Assembly: GCF_000427425.1 (NCBI RefSeq)
Contig: NZ_KE386494.1
Coordinates: forward strand, 190,476 to 254,475
Direction: 5' to 3'
Origin: Caldanaerobius polysaccharolyticus DSM 13641
Lineage (GTDB): Bacteria; Bacillota; Thermoanaerobacteria; Thermoanaerobacterales; Caldanaerobiaceae
Length of the DNA stretch: 64,000 nucleotides
Shown here piece by piece: positions 48,640 to 57,946 of the stretch. Numbering within the stretch: the first letter of the stretch is position 1; every line of letters starts with the position of its first letter. The notes below the pieces were generated by a model. It was not told the origin of the DNA and ran no database searches. It saw only the letters and a list, made by a program, of their open reading frames with translations. The position numbers were made by a program, and so were the translations under genes.

Positions 48640-50442
48640 TTACTTCTTGACTACAGCTTTAAACGGACAATTGTCAAGGCACGCACCGCATTTTATGCAT
48701 TTATCCTGGTCGATTACATGGGGCTTCCTGGCTTCACCGCTTATAGCACCTACAGGACATCCTGCAACACACCTGGGTTTAGCACAGCCACGGCACTTGT
48801 CAGGGTCTATATAGTACGAGATTAACGACTTGCATACCCCTGCAGGACATTTTTTGTCCCTGATGTGCGCCTCGTACTCTTCTCTAAAATACCTTATGGT
48901 AGAAAGAACAGGATTCGGAGCTGTCTGACCTAACCCGCACAAAGCCGACGCTTTAATAGATTTCGCTAATGTCTCTAATTTTTCCACATCTCCCTCTTCT
49001 CCACGACCACTGGTGATCTTATCCAGCAACTCCAACATCCTCTTTGTCCCTATCCTGCACGGAGGACACTTACCGCAGGACTCATCAACGGTAAACTCCA
49101 GGAAGAACTTAGCAATATCCACCATACACGTATCTTCATCCATGACTATAAGTCCACCTGAACCCATCATCGACCCTATGCTTATAAGGGAGTCATAGTC
49201 GATGGGCACATCTAGATGTTCAGCCGGGATACAGCCCCCTGAAGGCCCACCGGTCTGAGCTGCCTTAAACTTCTTGCCGTTGGGTATTCCACCACCTATA
49301 TCGTATATTATTTCCCTTAAAGTAGTACCCATGGGCACTTCTAACAAGCCGGTATTGGTTATCTTGCCGCCCAACGCGAACACCTTTGTACCTTTGGATT
49401 TCTCGGTACCTATAGAAGCAAACCATTCAGCGCCATTTAATATTATGGGGCAGATGTTGGCATATGTCTCAACGTTATTTATTAGTGTAGGCTTACCCCA
49501 CACACCGCTATTGGCAGGAAATGGAGGTCTTGGCCTGGGCTCACCTCTTCTTCCCATTATGGAATTTAACAGAGCCGTCTCCTCTCCGCATACAAAAGCG
49601 CCTGCGCCTAACCGTATTTCTATGTCAAAATCAAAGCCAGTGCCAAATATATCCTTTCCCAGCAACCCGTATTCCCTGGCCTGTTGGATAGCTACGGTTA
49701 GCCTCTTAACAGCAATAGGATACTCTGCCCTCACGTATATATATCCCTGATTGGCTCCTACAGCGTAACCGGCTATCGCCATGGCCTCTAGCACGCTATG
49801 GGGATCGCCTTCCAGAACGCTTCTATCCATAAACGCACCCGGGTCGCCTTCATCAGCGTTGCACACCACGTACTTCTCGTCCCCCGGCGCATCATGGGTA
49901 AACTGCCATTTCAACCCTGTAGGGAATCCACCGCCTCCACGTCCTCTCAATCCCGAAGCTTTTATCGTATCTATGACCTGCTGCGGCGTCATCTCCTTCA
50001 AGACCTTTGCAAGGGCTTTATACCCATCGAAGGCGATATACTCCTCGATGTTTTCAGGGTCTATTACACCGCAATTTCGCAAGGCGATCCTCTTTTGCGT
50101 CTTAAAGAACTTGGTATCTTCCAGCGGCTTGATCTTGCCTTCGTCTATGGACTCGCCGTATACCAGCCGCTTTACAATACGCCCTTTCAAAAGGTGTTCT
50201 TCCACAATCTCCGGAACATCCTCCACCTTTACCCGGCTATAAAAAACCCCTTCGGGGTATACGACTACCACAGGCCCCATCTCGCACAGGCCAAAGCAAC
50301 CTGTTCTGACAACTTGAACTTCACGATCGAGATTGTTGGATTTTAATTCCTCGTTAAACCTCTCAGCGATTTTATCTGAATTTGACGAGGTGCAGCCAGT
50401 CCCTCCGCATATCATCACGTGCGATCTGTACAATTTTGGCAT
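48640..50442 (-). CDS. hydB: hydrogenase diaphorase subunit (NuoF-like)
   Basis: 600 residues: thioredoxin-like [2Fe-2S] N-terminus (C...C...CFGLCEMGP), the NuoF core with FMN/NADH site [13 protein letters not shown] and [14 protein letters not shown], a [4Fe-4S] site ([12 protein letters not shown]) and two C-terminal [4Fe-4S] ferredoxin motifs ([20 protein letters not shown]). It oxidises NAD(P)H in the complex and likely holds the bifurcating flavin. ATG after GGGGGG. Confidence 0.96.
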   Translation of the reverse strand: MPKLYRSHVMICGGTGCTSSNSDKIAERFNEELKSNNLDREVQVVRTGCFGLCEMGPVVVVYPEGVFYSRVKVEDVPEIVEEHLLKGRIVKRLVYGESIDEGKIKPLEDTKFFKTQKRIALRNCGVIDPENIEEYIAFDGYKALAKVLKEMTPQQVIDTIKASGLRGRGGGGFPTGLKWQFTHDAPGDEKYVVCNADEGDPGAFMDRSVLEGDPHSVLEAMAIAGYAVGANQGYIYVRAEYPIAVKRLTVAIQQAREYGLLGKDIFGTGFDFDIEIRLGAGAFVCGEETALLNSIMGRRGEPRPRPPFPANSGVWGKPTLINNVETYANICPIILNGAEWFASIGTEKSKGTKVFALGGKITNTGLLEVPMGTTLREIIYDIGGGIPNGKKFKAAQTGGPSGGCIPAEHLDVPIDYDSLISIGSMMGSGGLIVMDEDTCMVDIAKFFLEFTVDESCGKCPPCRIGTKRMLELLDKITSGRGEEGDVEKLETLAKSIKASALCGLGQTAPNPVLSTIRYFREEYEAHIRDKKCPAGVCKSLISYYIDPDKCRGCAKPRCVAGCPVGAISGEARKPHVIDQDKCIKCGACLDNCPFKAVVKK

Positions 50443-50457
50443 TTAAATCCCCCCTAT

Positions 50458-50826
50458 TTATTGGATTACATTTTCGATTGTCCACTCTTTTAATACATGG
50501 CCATTTATGATATGCTCCACGACTATCTGTCTGGCTTTTTCTGGATCCACTTTGACGTACGTCACTTTTTCTTCGCCGGGACGGGACACCTCTACTATAG
50601 GCTCAAATTTACACAGCCCTATACATCCTGTTTGAGCTACTACCACATCGGTTATATTCCTCTTTTCCAGCTCATCCATTATAGCCAGCATGACGGGTCT
50701 TGCCCCTGCAGCTATGCCACAGGTAGCCATGCCCACTACAACCCTGGTACCTGTCCTGTCCTTCCTCAAGTTAACCCTTTCAAGGGCTTCTTGCCTTATT
50801 TTCTCCAGCTCCTCAATGGTCTTCAC
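50458..50826 (-). CDS. hndB: HndB-like (2Fe-2S) ferredoxin
   Basis: 122 residues, a thioredoxin-like [2Fe-2S] protein with cysteines in MATCGIAAGA and QTGCIGLCKFEP. HndB occurs with HndACD in Desulfovibrio and clostridial hydrogenase operons; its role in the complex is accessory. Start GTG 50826 after GGAGGTG; overlaps the HATPase gene end. Confidence 0.88.
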   Translation of the reverse strand: MKTIEELEKIRQEALERVNLRKDRTGTRVVVGMATCGIAAGARPVMLAIMDELEKRNITDVVVAQTGCIGLCKFEPIVEVSRPGEEKVTYVKVDPEKARQIVVEHIINGHVLKEWTIENVIQ

Positions 50827-51376
50827 TTTTTACACCTCCATAAAGGTTAGACATACCTTCTCTTAAATATCCGTTGATCCATTTAATAACAGCAAAATCG
50901 TCAAGGGGTACTTCCCCAAGTTTTTTTCTCAATTTCCTTGTATCCAGCTCAAAGGTGCGGTCATCATACCTGTGGACGTATAAAAAATCGACTTGTGGAT
51001 TTGCCGCAATAAGGGCAGCAAAAGTTCCTGCCATATCCCCCAGCGGTGCCCTGTCGATATGGCTCCATTTAAATACCCCCTTTACACTTGCGCCTCTGCC
51101 AGGCTCCGACTTAATCGTAACGTCGCCTCCGCATCTCCTGGCGGCTTCTCTAAAAAGAGGCAAACCCAATCCCACTTTTCTCGTAGCTCTGGTAGTGTAA
51201 AAAGGGTCAAACACGTTTTCCAGCATTTTACCGTCCATTCCACAGCCGTCATCATCCACCTGTACGATCAGTAAATCCCTTATGGGATCCTCTACTACGG
51301 TTACCTTTATAAAATGAGCTCCCGCTTTTATGGAATTCTGCACCAGATCCATGATGTGCATGGATAATTCTCTCAT
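50813..51376 (-). CDS. stand-alone HATPase domain protein in hydrogenase operon
   Basis: 187 residues with a histidine-kinase-type ATPase: N box LVQNSIKAGA, G1 VDDDGCGMD, G2 GLGLPLFREAAR. It lacks a dimerisation/phosphoacceptor histidine domain and a membrane segment. The last 70 residues have no clear match. The start overlaps the hydC stop (ATGA). It may act as a kinase or switch on an unknown partner; its place between hydC and hndB is common in clostridial operons. Confidence 0.85.
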   Translation of the reverse strand: MRELSMHIMDLVQNSIKAGAHFIKVTVVEDPIRDLLIVQVDDDGCGMDGKMLENVFDPFYTTRATRKVGLGLPLFREAARRCGGDVTIKSEPGRGASVKGVFKWSHIDRAPLGDMAGTFAALIAANPQVDFLYVHRYDDRTFELDTRKLRKKLGEVPLDDFAVIKWINGYLREGMSNLYGGVKSEDH

Positions 51377-51867
51377 TTTTCGTTCTGGTACTTTTCAATG
51401 ATCTTTACCACTTCATCAGGAGTCAATCGGCCATAAACCTCATCATTTATCATCATCACAGGGGCAAGGCCACAAGCGCCAAGGCACCTGGTAGCATCCA
51501 GCGAAAATTTGCCGTCGCTGGTAGTTTCACCGGCTTCAATACCCAATTTTTCTCTGATCTTGTCCATCACTAACGCTGCCCCTTTTACGTAGCACGCCGT
51601 TCCCAGGCATACACCTATCTTGTATTTGCCTGCTGGCTTCAACGTAAATCTGGAATAAAACGTGGCAACGCCGTACACTTCCGATATAGGAACGTTCAGG
51701 CCCTTTGCGATCATTTCCTGTACCTCATAAGGCAGGTACCCAAACAATTCCTGCGCCTCGTTCATAACAGGTATCAATGACCCTCTCTTATCTTTGTAGT
51801 ACTCTATTATTCCTTTTAGTTTTTCCACCTTTTCTGGATCTAGATTTTTTGATAGCAGATCTGGCAT
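51373..51867 (-). CDS. hydC: hydrogenase subunit HydC (NuoE-like)
   Basis: 164 residues from ATG 51867 (AAAGGAGGGG upstream). A NuoE family [2Fe-2S] thioredoxin-like protein, with ligand cysteines in CLGTACYVKG and RCLGACGLAP. It is the small electron-transfer subunit of the trimeric bifurcating hydrogenase. First gene of the operon. An in-frame upstream start (51903) lacks a site. Confidence 0.95.
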   Translation of the reverse strand: MPDLLSKNLDPEKVEKLKGIIEYYKDKRGSLIPVMNEAQELFGYLPYEVQEMIAKGLNVPISEVYGVATFYSRFTLKPAGKYKIGVCLGTACYVKGAALVMDKIREKLGIEAGETTSDGKFSLDATRCLGACGLAPVMMINDEVYGRLTPDEVVKIIEKYQNEK

Positions 51868-51928
51868 TGTATCCCCTCCTTTTTTTCCTTTATATTTTAG
51901 CATATTTTCGTAAGTTTTTTAACTATCA

Positions 51929-51957
51929 ATTTTAATTTTTTGCCCTAATTTGCGCAA
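51929..51957 (-). promoter_or_regulatory. weak candidate promoter of hydrogenase operon
   Basis: Minus strand TTGCGC (51952-51957), 17-base spacer, TAAAAT (51929-51934). Upstream at 52000-52017 is TTGTTAGTTAATATTCAA, a partial (10 of 14 fixed bases) match to the clostridial Rex site. Both are tentative. Confidence 0.35.
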
Positions 51958-52027
51958 TAACTTTAAACAATTTTAGGCGATAATCTTAAAAATACGTAAT
52001 TGTTAGTTAATATTCAAACACATATTT

Positions 52028-52053
52028 AAAACAAAAAAATCTCTCAATAGAGG
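52028..52053 (-). terminator. weak terminator after PHP gene
   Basis: Minus strand CTCT-ATTG-AGAG followed by ATTTTTTT. It overlaps the PHP stop. The stem is short. Confidence 0.5.
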
Positions 52054-52730
52054 TTTAAATCTGGTATACATATCTCAACGGCATCGTATCTTTCCAGTAT
52101 GTCCCCCAGTTGATGGGCATCAGAGGACTTTATGATGTGGTATTTCATGAGCTCAGGATGTGCCCTTAAAAAGTCCGGTATATCGCAGTGACGGGACACC
52201 TCTAGGTGGGTAAAAAGCAGGTTATCAGGTATAAAACCCAACTGATATAGCATGCCAAACCCTTGTCTGTCCACATGGGCAGGTATAGATATGCCACCGC
52301 AATCGCGGCTTAAAGCGCATATATCCTCAACGGACAAATTTACCGCATTTAACAACAACCTGTCTTCAACGCCAACTATATCGTCATTGCAGTCCATAAT
52401 TAGCTGCCTGCCAAAAATCTCTTCCCTATTGCTCACAGGAGGGAGATGGCGATAAATCACCTCTTGAAATCGTTCGGCACCTTCACAGCTATCAAACAAG
52501 CACAATATATGCACATCTTCCCTGCTCTGCACTTCCATACCCGGAATAACCTTTATCCTGCCTTTGGCAACCTGTACCACAGCGCGCACATTTAAAGAGG
52601 AATTGTGGTCTGTCACAGCGATGGCGTCTAAACCCTTTAGCAACGCCATGTTTACGATGTTATTAGGTGTCATATCGTCAGATGCACATGGTGATAGCGC
52701 TGTGTGAATGTGAAGGTCCACATACATCAT
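52044..52730 (-). CDS. PHP-domain phosphoesterase-like protein
   Basis: 228 residues starting MYVDLHIHTALSPCASDDMTP with the PHP metal motifs HIHTALS, AVTDHNS (about 39), EVQSREDVH, HVDRQGFG and SSDAHQLGD. Members hydrolyse phosphate esters or nucleotides. Last gene of the HydS-like cassette; starts overlapping the DRTGG gene by four bases. Substrate unknown. Confidence 0.87.
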   Translation of the reverse strand: MMYVDLHIHTALSPCASDDMTPNNIVNMALLKGLDAIAVTDHNSSLNVRAVVQVAKGRIKVIPGMEVQSREDVHILCLFDSCEGAERFQEVIYRHLPPVSNREEIFGRQLIMDCNDDIVGVEDRLLLNAVNLSVEDICALSRDCGGISIPAHVDRQGFGMLYQLGFIPDNLLFTHLEVSRHCDIPDFLRAHPELMKYHIIKSSDAHQLGDILERYDAVEICIPDLNLY

Positions 52731-53059
52731 CTGTCACCTGATAGATAAATATCTATCGCAACCTGATATGCTGACTTGCCCGTGGATAAAATGGGAATCC
52801 CCTCTTCATCAGCTTTTTTCACCGTGTCCTGGCTGACTTCTATACCTTCGGGGATGATGATGCAAGACACCTCTGTCAAAAGAGCTACCGCTACCACATT
52901 TAAATGCACCTGTATTGTTACCCATGCGTCATTTTTTTGCGCATGGGACATAACCCAGCTCAACAGGTCGCATATATATACCCCATTTATCTCTTTTTCC
53001 ACATCGGCATTGGGCGTCAAATTCTCATAACCTTTATCTAAAAGGTCCACAACCTTCAT
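52727..53059 (-). CDS. DRTGG-like domain protein (copy 1)
   Basis: 110 residues of the DRTGG-like sensory fold (ICDLLSWVMSHAQ, CIIIPEGIEVSQDTVKKADEEGIPIL). It binds an unknown ligand. Overlaps both neighbours by four bases, so it is translated with the HydS-like and PHP genes. A second, distant copy is at 54816-55151. Confidence 0.8.
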   Translation of the reverse strand: MKVVDLLDKGYENLTPNADVEKEINGVYICDLLSWVMSHAQKNDAWVTIQVHLNVVAVALLTEVSCIIIPEGIEVSQDTVKKADEEGIPILSTGKSAYQVAIDIYLSGDR

Positions 53060-54372
53060 TTATCTTCCTCATCTCCTCTCTTTATAACAGGGGGCAATTT
53101 TACCGAAAGGTCTAGCACCTCTTTAGCGAGTTCCGAAACCCTTTCCCTCAACTTAAAAATGCAGTCCACTTCACTGGCGTGACCCATCACAATATCTTCT
53201 GCCAGCGCTCTGCAGTTGGGCGCACCGCAGGATCCGCAATCAAGCCCGGGCAACTCTTTGTATATCCTATCTATTTCTTCCATCTTGCGTAAAGCTTCAA
53301 ACAAATCGCTATCCAGCTTCATGACGTCTTTTTTCTCTATCTTTTTATCCAGCTTTATTTCTTCCTGATCGATATATCCCAGTAAGTCTTTTAGAAACGG
53401 CGACCCTCTTTTACTTCCTGACAGCCTCTTAATGCGGTTTTTAGCGATAAAACAGTTTTCAACAGTAAGGGGACCGCCTACACATCCCCCTGTACACGCC
53501 AACCCCTCAAAGAAGTCTATATCGTTCATCTTCCCCATCTCAATCTCTTCCAGCGCCTTTATACAATTTTGAACGCCATCTACCGAAATGCAGTTTTCGG
53601 TACCAGTGCCGTATGCTTCTCCTCCTGATACAGCCCAACCTACACCTACATCCCCAGAAAAGCGCTGGCGTCCATCCTCAACCCTATCTATCACATCGAG
53701 GGTATGGGAATAAACGTCCTGCATGCTCAATACGCCATTTACATAGCTTTTGCTAATACCTAAAGGATTTTTAACGCTGGTCACTTTAGCCGCACACGGA
53801 GATATAAAAAAAACTCCAATATCTTCTTCTTTTAACCCTGTCTTCTTGGTCGCCAATTTTTTAGCTACCTTCGCCGCCACCTCCATAGGTGATTCCAGTT
53901 TTAAAATGTTGTCTATCAGCGACGGAAAACGTATCTGTATAAGCCTTACAACTACAGGACACGCAGAAGATATCACGGGTTTTTTGACTTTTTCTGACTT
54001 CAAAATCCTTGCGGTGTAAAAGGACACGATCTCAGCAGCTGCTGCAACCTCAAATACCTCATCAAAGCCTATAGCTATCAGCGCCCCTAGTATCCTATCC
54101 ACGCTGTAATTCTTATACTGCGAATAAAACGTAGGTGCAGGTAAAGCGATTTTATAACGGTAACCATTGATCACGTCCATGGTATCTGTTACAGCTTCTT
54201 TGGCATGGTATGGACAAACCCTTATGCACTCGCCACAATCAATACACTTTTCTTGAAGTATAAATGCTTTGCCGTCTCTTACCCTTATAGCCTCTGTGGG
54301 ACAGCGTTTGATACAATTGGTACACCCCATGCACCTGCTCTTATTTAATGTCACTGAATGCGTATACGGCAT
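53056..54372 (-). CDS. HydS-like [FeFe]-hydrogenase-related iron-sulfur protein (putative sensor)
   Basis: 438 residues: two N-terminal [4Fe-4S] motifs (CMGCTNCIKRCP, CIDCGECIRVCP), an H-cluster-type domain and a C-terminal Fe-S motif (CGSCGAPNC). The H-cluster ligand cysteines are recognisable as SSACPVV, SPCAAKV and ACTGGCVGG, but the proton-relay Cys of the TSCCP motif is Ala. This is typical of sensory (HydS, group C/D) hydrogenases rather than rapid catalysts. No PAS domain. Possible function: sensing H2 or redox state for the operon neighbours. Confidence 0.85.
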   Translation of the reverse strand: MPYTHSVTLNKSRCMGCTNCIKRCPTEAIRVRDGKAFILQEKCIDCGECIRVCPYHAKEAVTDTMDVINGYRYKIALPAPTFYSQYKNYSVDRILGALIAIGFDEVFEVAAAAEIVSFYTARILKSEKVKKPVISSACPVVVRLIQIRFPSLIDNILKLESPMEVAAKVAKKLATKKTGLKEEDIGVFFISPCAAKVTSVKNPLGISKSYVNGVLSMQDVYSHTLDVIDRVEDGRQRFSGDVGVGWAVSGGEAYGTGTENCISVDGVQNCIKALEEIEMGKMNDIDFFEGLACTGGCVGGPLTVENCFIAKNRIKRLSGSKRGSPFLKDLLGYIDQEEIKLDKKIEKKDVMKLDSDLFEALRKMEEIDRIYKELPGLDCGSCGAPNCRALAEDIVMGHASEVDCIFKLRERVSELAKEVLDLSVKLPPVIKRGDEEDK

Positions 54373-54383
54373 AATCTATCACC

Positions 54384-54800
54384 TTATTTTAAATAAATTA
54401 TCGCTTTAAGATGAGTTCCCTTTGCGTTGGTCGATATGTCCAGCTTGTCAGAGCACTTCTTTATATTGGGCAACCCCATACCGGCACCAAAACCCATCTC
54501 CCTTATTTCATCAGGTGCAGTAGAGTACCCTTCCTTCATAGCCAGGCTTAAATCCTTTATACCCGGACCGGTATCATCTGCATACAGCGCTATGCACTCA
54601 GGGCACACTTCCAAAACCAGATATCCCCCTGAAGAATGTATGACCACATTCATCTCAGCTTCATAAGCCACAATGGAAGCTTTTCTTACAATTGCTTCGT
54701 TTAAACCCAAGTGCTTTAAAATATTTTTTATCTCGCTGGAGGCCTCTCCTGCCCTGGCAAAATCCCTAGCCGCAATTTTGTACTCTCTTCGATAGCCCAT
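54384..54800 (-). CDS. RsbW-like ATP-binding protein
   Basis: 138 residues of the GHKL anti-sigma/serine-kinase type: N box AYEAEMNVVIHSSGG, G1 DDTGPGI, G2 GFGAGMGLPNIK. No transmembrane or other domain. It precedes the HydS-like gene by 11 bases and may phosphorylate or sequester a partner under control of the Fe-S protein, an inference. No anti-sigma antagonist is adjacent. Confidence 0.85.
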   Translation of the reverse strand: MGYRREYKIAARDFARAGEASSEIKNILKHLGLNEAIVRKASIVAYEAEMNVVIHSSGGYLVLEVCPECIALYADDTGPGIKDLSLAMKEGYSTAPDEIREMGFGAGMGLPNIKKCSDKLDISTNAKGTHLKAIIYLK

Positions 54801-54815
54801 AGGTCAAAACAACAC

Positions 54816-55151
54816 CTACCTCAACCCGTTTACGTAAAGCAGGCCACAGGCATCGTACATGTTTAAATCCGTCTTCATCAAAACTATGCCTTTCTGCTCT
54901 GCCAGGCGTATTACCTCATCGCCGGGGCATTTCCCTCTTACAAAAACCACGCATACCACATCTATTATCTCTGCTGTCCTTATAACCTGCACGTTTGCCA
55001 GACCGGTGAGCAAAAGAGATTTACCTTCCGATGCAGATAGCAAGTCACTCATCAGATCAGCTCCATAAGCTGCCTTCACATCTCTATACAGGTATTCTTC
55101 ACCTGTTAAAACCACTGCATTTAATAATTCTTTTACTTCTTTAAGCGTCAA
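54816..55151 (-). CDS. DRTGG-like domain protein (copy 2), first gene of cassette
   Basis: 111 residues (TLKEVKELLNAVVLTGEEYL, CVVFVRGKCPGDEVIRLAEQKGIVLMKTDL) of the same fold as the 52727 gene. TTG start at 55151 near GAGGGTT. It is followed by the RsbW-like gene with a 15-base gap. It may sense a nucleotide or other small ligand; no ligand is known to me. Confidence 0.78.
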   Translation of the reverse strand: MTLKEVKELLNAVVLTGEEYLYRDVKAAYGADLMSDLLSASEGKSLLLTGLANVQVIRTAEIIDVVCVVFVRGKCPGDEVIRLAEQKGIVLMKTDLNMYDACGLLYVNGLR

Positions 55152-55161
55152 ACCGCAACCC

Positions 55162-55944
55162 TCACTTGGATATATTTTCCATCATATTTTTGTAAACATC
55201 TATGCTCTGGATATAAGCGTCTTCCAGGATCTTATACGCATTACCGTCCTTTAAGTTGAGAGAAACCGTAGACCTGTCAATAGCCGAAATGTTGATTTTG
55301 GATACAGCCATAATTGAATCCTTTATGCGAGTAAATGCTACATCTTTAGTTTGATAAGAAGCCACGCTGTTCTCAATAGAATTAAAGCGGCCTTTAATTT
55401 CATTCAGACTGGACGCAAAAGCATTATCATCTATCTTGTTAACCGCATATTGGCACAGCACCTCTGATTGCGCTACAAGTAATTTCTGGAAATCATTGAT
55501 GTATTTCTGTATCACTTTTATCTCTCCATGGTTATCGCCGCTATAGCTCAAGGAAAATCTATCGTATTTTAAAGCGTATATCTTTGCATTTAACCCTTTC
55601 TGATTTACCTTTTTCAATACGTCCCTGGCGTCGCTCTCTTTTAAAAATACCCCCACCCAATACCTCCCATCGTATTCTCTATGATATATATTGTTAAAGC
55701 TGGCGACAGCCAGGCCATCCTTCTCAAACTCGACGCTAAAAAAGGTTATAGATGGAATATCGTAGGTATACTGAAACGGTGCTTTCGCATTATCCTGTCT
55801 GGAATTTAACAAAGGTACCACTGCATAAATGGCCAGAAAATAACCTGTCACCAGCACAAAAAAAGGCATCAATAAAAACAATATAAAACTTAACGCCTTG
55901 ACTTGAGCTTTTCTGCTCTGTACCGCGGCTCTTTTTGATCTCAT
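55162..55944 (-). CDS. membrane-anchored SPOR-like protein
   Basis: 260 residues: a basic N-terminus, one membrane helix (about 18-42), a SPOR-like section (RYWVGVFLKESDARDVLKKVNQKGLNAKIYAL, here shortened, about 95-125) and a helical C-terminal part. SPOR domains bind denuded peptidoglycan, so a cell-wall or division role is possible. ATG 55944. Eleven bases upstream of the signalling cassette, on the same strand. Confidence 0.75.
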   Translation of the reverse strand: MRSKRAAVQSRKAQVKALSFILFLLMPFFVLVTGYFLAIYAVVPLLNSRQDNAKAPFQYTYDIPSITFFSVEFEKDGLAVASFNNIYHREYDGRYWVGVFLKESDARDVLKKVNQKGLNAKIYALKYDRFSLSYSGDNHGEIKVIQKYINDFQKLLVAQSEVLCQYAVNKIDDNAFASSLNEIKGRFNSIENSVASYQTKDVAFTRIKDSIMAVSKINISAIDRSTVSLNLKDGNAYKILEDAYIQSIDVYKNMMENISK

Positions 55945-55992
55945 TCACGCTCACCAATAATATATTTCTTCAAAAAAGGCCAAATTCCTTTT

Positions 55993-57831
55993 TTACGAAT
56001 TATTTTTTATCTGTCGACCCATTTCTTTGTATCTCTCTTGACTATCAAGTATCTTTTTTCTTATCCTTATGCTCTTAGGAGTAACCTCCACCAGCTCGTC
56101 GAAGTTGATAAAATCCAGTGCATCTTCCAGCGTCATAATCCTGGGAGGCACGAGCCGCAAAGCCTCATCTGCTGTAGAAGATCGTAGATTTGTCAGGTGT
56201 TTTTTCTTGCACACATTGACGTTCACATCCTGCTCCCTGGAGCATTCCCCAACGACCATACCCTCGTAGACCTGGGTACCAGGGGTTATAAACAGAATAC
56301 CTCTTTCCTGAGCATTATACAGCCCATAGGTGGTAGCCTCTCCTGTCTCAAAGGCTACAATAGAGCCTGTACTTCTACCAGGTATGTCGCCTTTATAGGG
56401 TTCATAGCCTACGAATACGTGGTTCATTATGCCGTTGCCTTTGGTATCTGTCATGAACTGCGATCTATAGCCTATAAGCCCTCTGGAAGGAATTTTAAAC
56501 TCCAGCCTTACCCTGCCATCAGGCATTGTGTGCATGTTCTTCATCTCCGCTTTGCGAGGCCCTAGTTTCTCCATGACTATCCCCATAAACTCTTCAGGGA
56601 TTTCCACTGTGAGTTCCTCTACGGGTTCGCACAGCACCCCGTCTATCTTTTTCATTATAACAGTAGGTTTGGATACCTGAAATTCATACCCCTCTCTCCT
56701 CATGGTCTCAATGAGTACAGAAAGGTGCAATTCCCCTCTCCCAGAGACTTTAAAGCTATCCGGAGTATCCGTCTCCTCCACTCTTAAGCTCACATTGGTC
56801 TTCAGCTCTTTAAAAAGTCTATCCCTCAAGTGCCTTGAAGTCACATACTCTCCTTCTCTGCCTGCAAAGGGACTGTTGTTAGTGCTAAAAGTCATGGTAA
56901 CAGTAGGCTCATCGATGTCCACAAAGGGAATGGCTTCAGGAAAATCCACATCGCATATTGTCTCCCCTATGTTTACATCTTCAAGCCCAGCTACAGCTAC
57001 GATATCGCCCACACAGGCGCTCTCTACCTCTACCTTTTTAAGGCCATTGTACATAAACAATTGGGCTATTTTAGCGTTAACGATAGTGCCATCTTTTTTG
57101 CATACAGCTACATTTTGACCGTCTTTCACCGTTCCCCTCTCCACACGGCCTATGCATATCCTGCCGATGTAGTTATCGTATTCTAAAGTTGTAACCAACA
57201 GCTGCATAGGCGCATCCACTACTCCTTCCGGAGCAGGTATATATTCCAGTATGGCATCAAAGAGGGGCTTTAAATCCGAAGAATTTTCATCCATGGTCCT
57301 TTTTGCAATCCCTTCTCGCGCAGATGCATACACCACAGGAAAATCAATCTGCTCGTCATTGGCCCCCAACTCAATAAATAGGTCAAGGACTTCATCAACG
57401 ACCTGTTCTACTCTCGCATCAGGTCTGTCTATCTTGTTTATCACCACAATAGGTTTCAGGTTTAATCCCAATGCTTTTCTCAGCACAAACCTTGTCTGGG
57501 GCATAGGCCCTTCAAAGGCATCTACCAACAAAAGTACCCCGTCCACCATTTTCAGGACCCTCTCTACTTCGCCGCCAAAGTCAGCATGCCCCGGGGTATC
57601 CACTATATTTATAGTAACGTCGTTGTACTTAACAGCCGTATTTTTTGCCAGTATGGTTATGCCTCTTTCTCTTTCCAGTGCATTGGAGTCCAATACCCTC
57701 TCCTCGACCTTTTGATTAGCCCTAAATATGCCGCTTTGCTTTAACATACCGTCTACCAGGGTGGTTTTACCGTGATCCACATGAGCTATTATTGCAATAT
57801 TTCTGACATCATTTCTTACAACTTTCTGCAT
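55993..57831 (-). CDS. typA: ribosome-binding GTPase TypA/BipA
   Basis: 612 residues from ATG 57831 (AAAGGGG seven bases upstream). G motifs AHVDHGKTT, DTPGHADFGGEV and NKIDRPDA, then EF-G-like domains II, III and V and the BipA-specific C-terminus (GRSTGSIVAFETGEATTYGL, shortened). It assists ribosome assembly and stress adaptation. Own promoter; separated from the SPOR gene by 48 bases. Confidence 0.96.
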   Translation of the reverse strand: MQKVVRNDVRNIAIIAHVDHGKTTLVDGMLKQSGIFRANQKVEERVLDSNALERERGITILAKNTAVKYNDVTINIVDTPGHADFGGEVERVLKMVDGVLLLVDAFEGPMPQTRFVLRKALGLNLKPIVVINKIDRPDARVEQVVDEVLDLFIELGANDEQIDFPVVYASAREGIAKRTMDENSSDLKPLFDAILEYIPAPEGVVDAPMQLLVTTLEYDNYIGRICIGRVERGTVKDGQNVAVCKKDGTIVNAKIAQLFMYNGLKKVEVESACVGDIVAVAGLEDVNIGETICDVDFPEAIPFVDIDEPTVTMTFSTNNSPFAGREGEYVTSRHLRDRLFKELKTNVSLRVEETDTPDSFKVSGRGELHLSVLIETMRREGYEFQVSKPTVIMKKIDGVLCEPVEELTVEIPEEFMGIVMEKLGPRKAEMKNMHTMPDGRVRLEFKIPSRGLIGYRSQFMTDTKGNGIMNHVFVGYEPYKGDIPGRSTGSIVAFETGEATTYGLYNAQERGILFITPGTQVYEGMVVGECSREQDVNVNVCKKKHLTNLRSSTADEALRLVPPRIMTLEDALDFINFDELVEVTPKSIRIRKKILDSQERYKEMGRQIKNNS

Positions 57832-57892
57832 CAACTTACCCCTTTCCAGTAAATAAAAAAAGGATACACGTTGTACCCATCACTTTATATAA

Positions 57893-57921
57893 ATTATATC
57901 ATATTTTTAAATACGCTGCAA
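57893..57921 (-). promoter_or_regulatory. promoter of typA
   Basis: Minus strand TTGCAG (57916-57921), 17-base spacer, TATAAT (57893-57898) preceded by TGA. Confidence 0.65.
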
Positions 57922-57946
57922 AAGTGCTCCAACCCCGTTGTCCAAT

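Noticed and set aside
52000-52017. Rex operator upstream of the hydrogenase operon
   Set aside because: Only 10 of 14 fixed bases of TTGTTAA-N4-TTAACAA match. Kept as a tentative remark, not as a separate feature.
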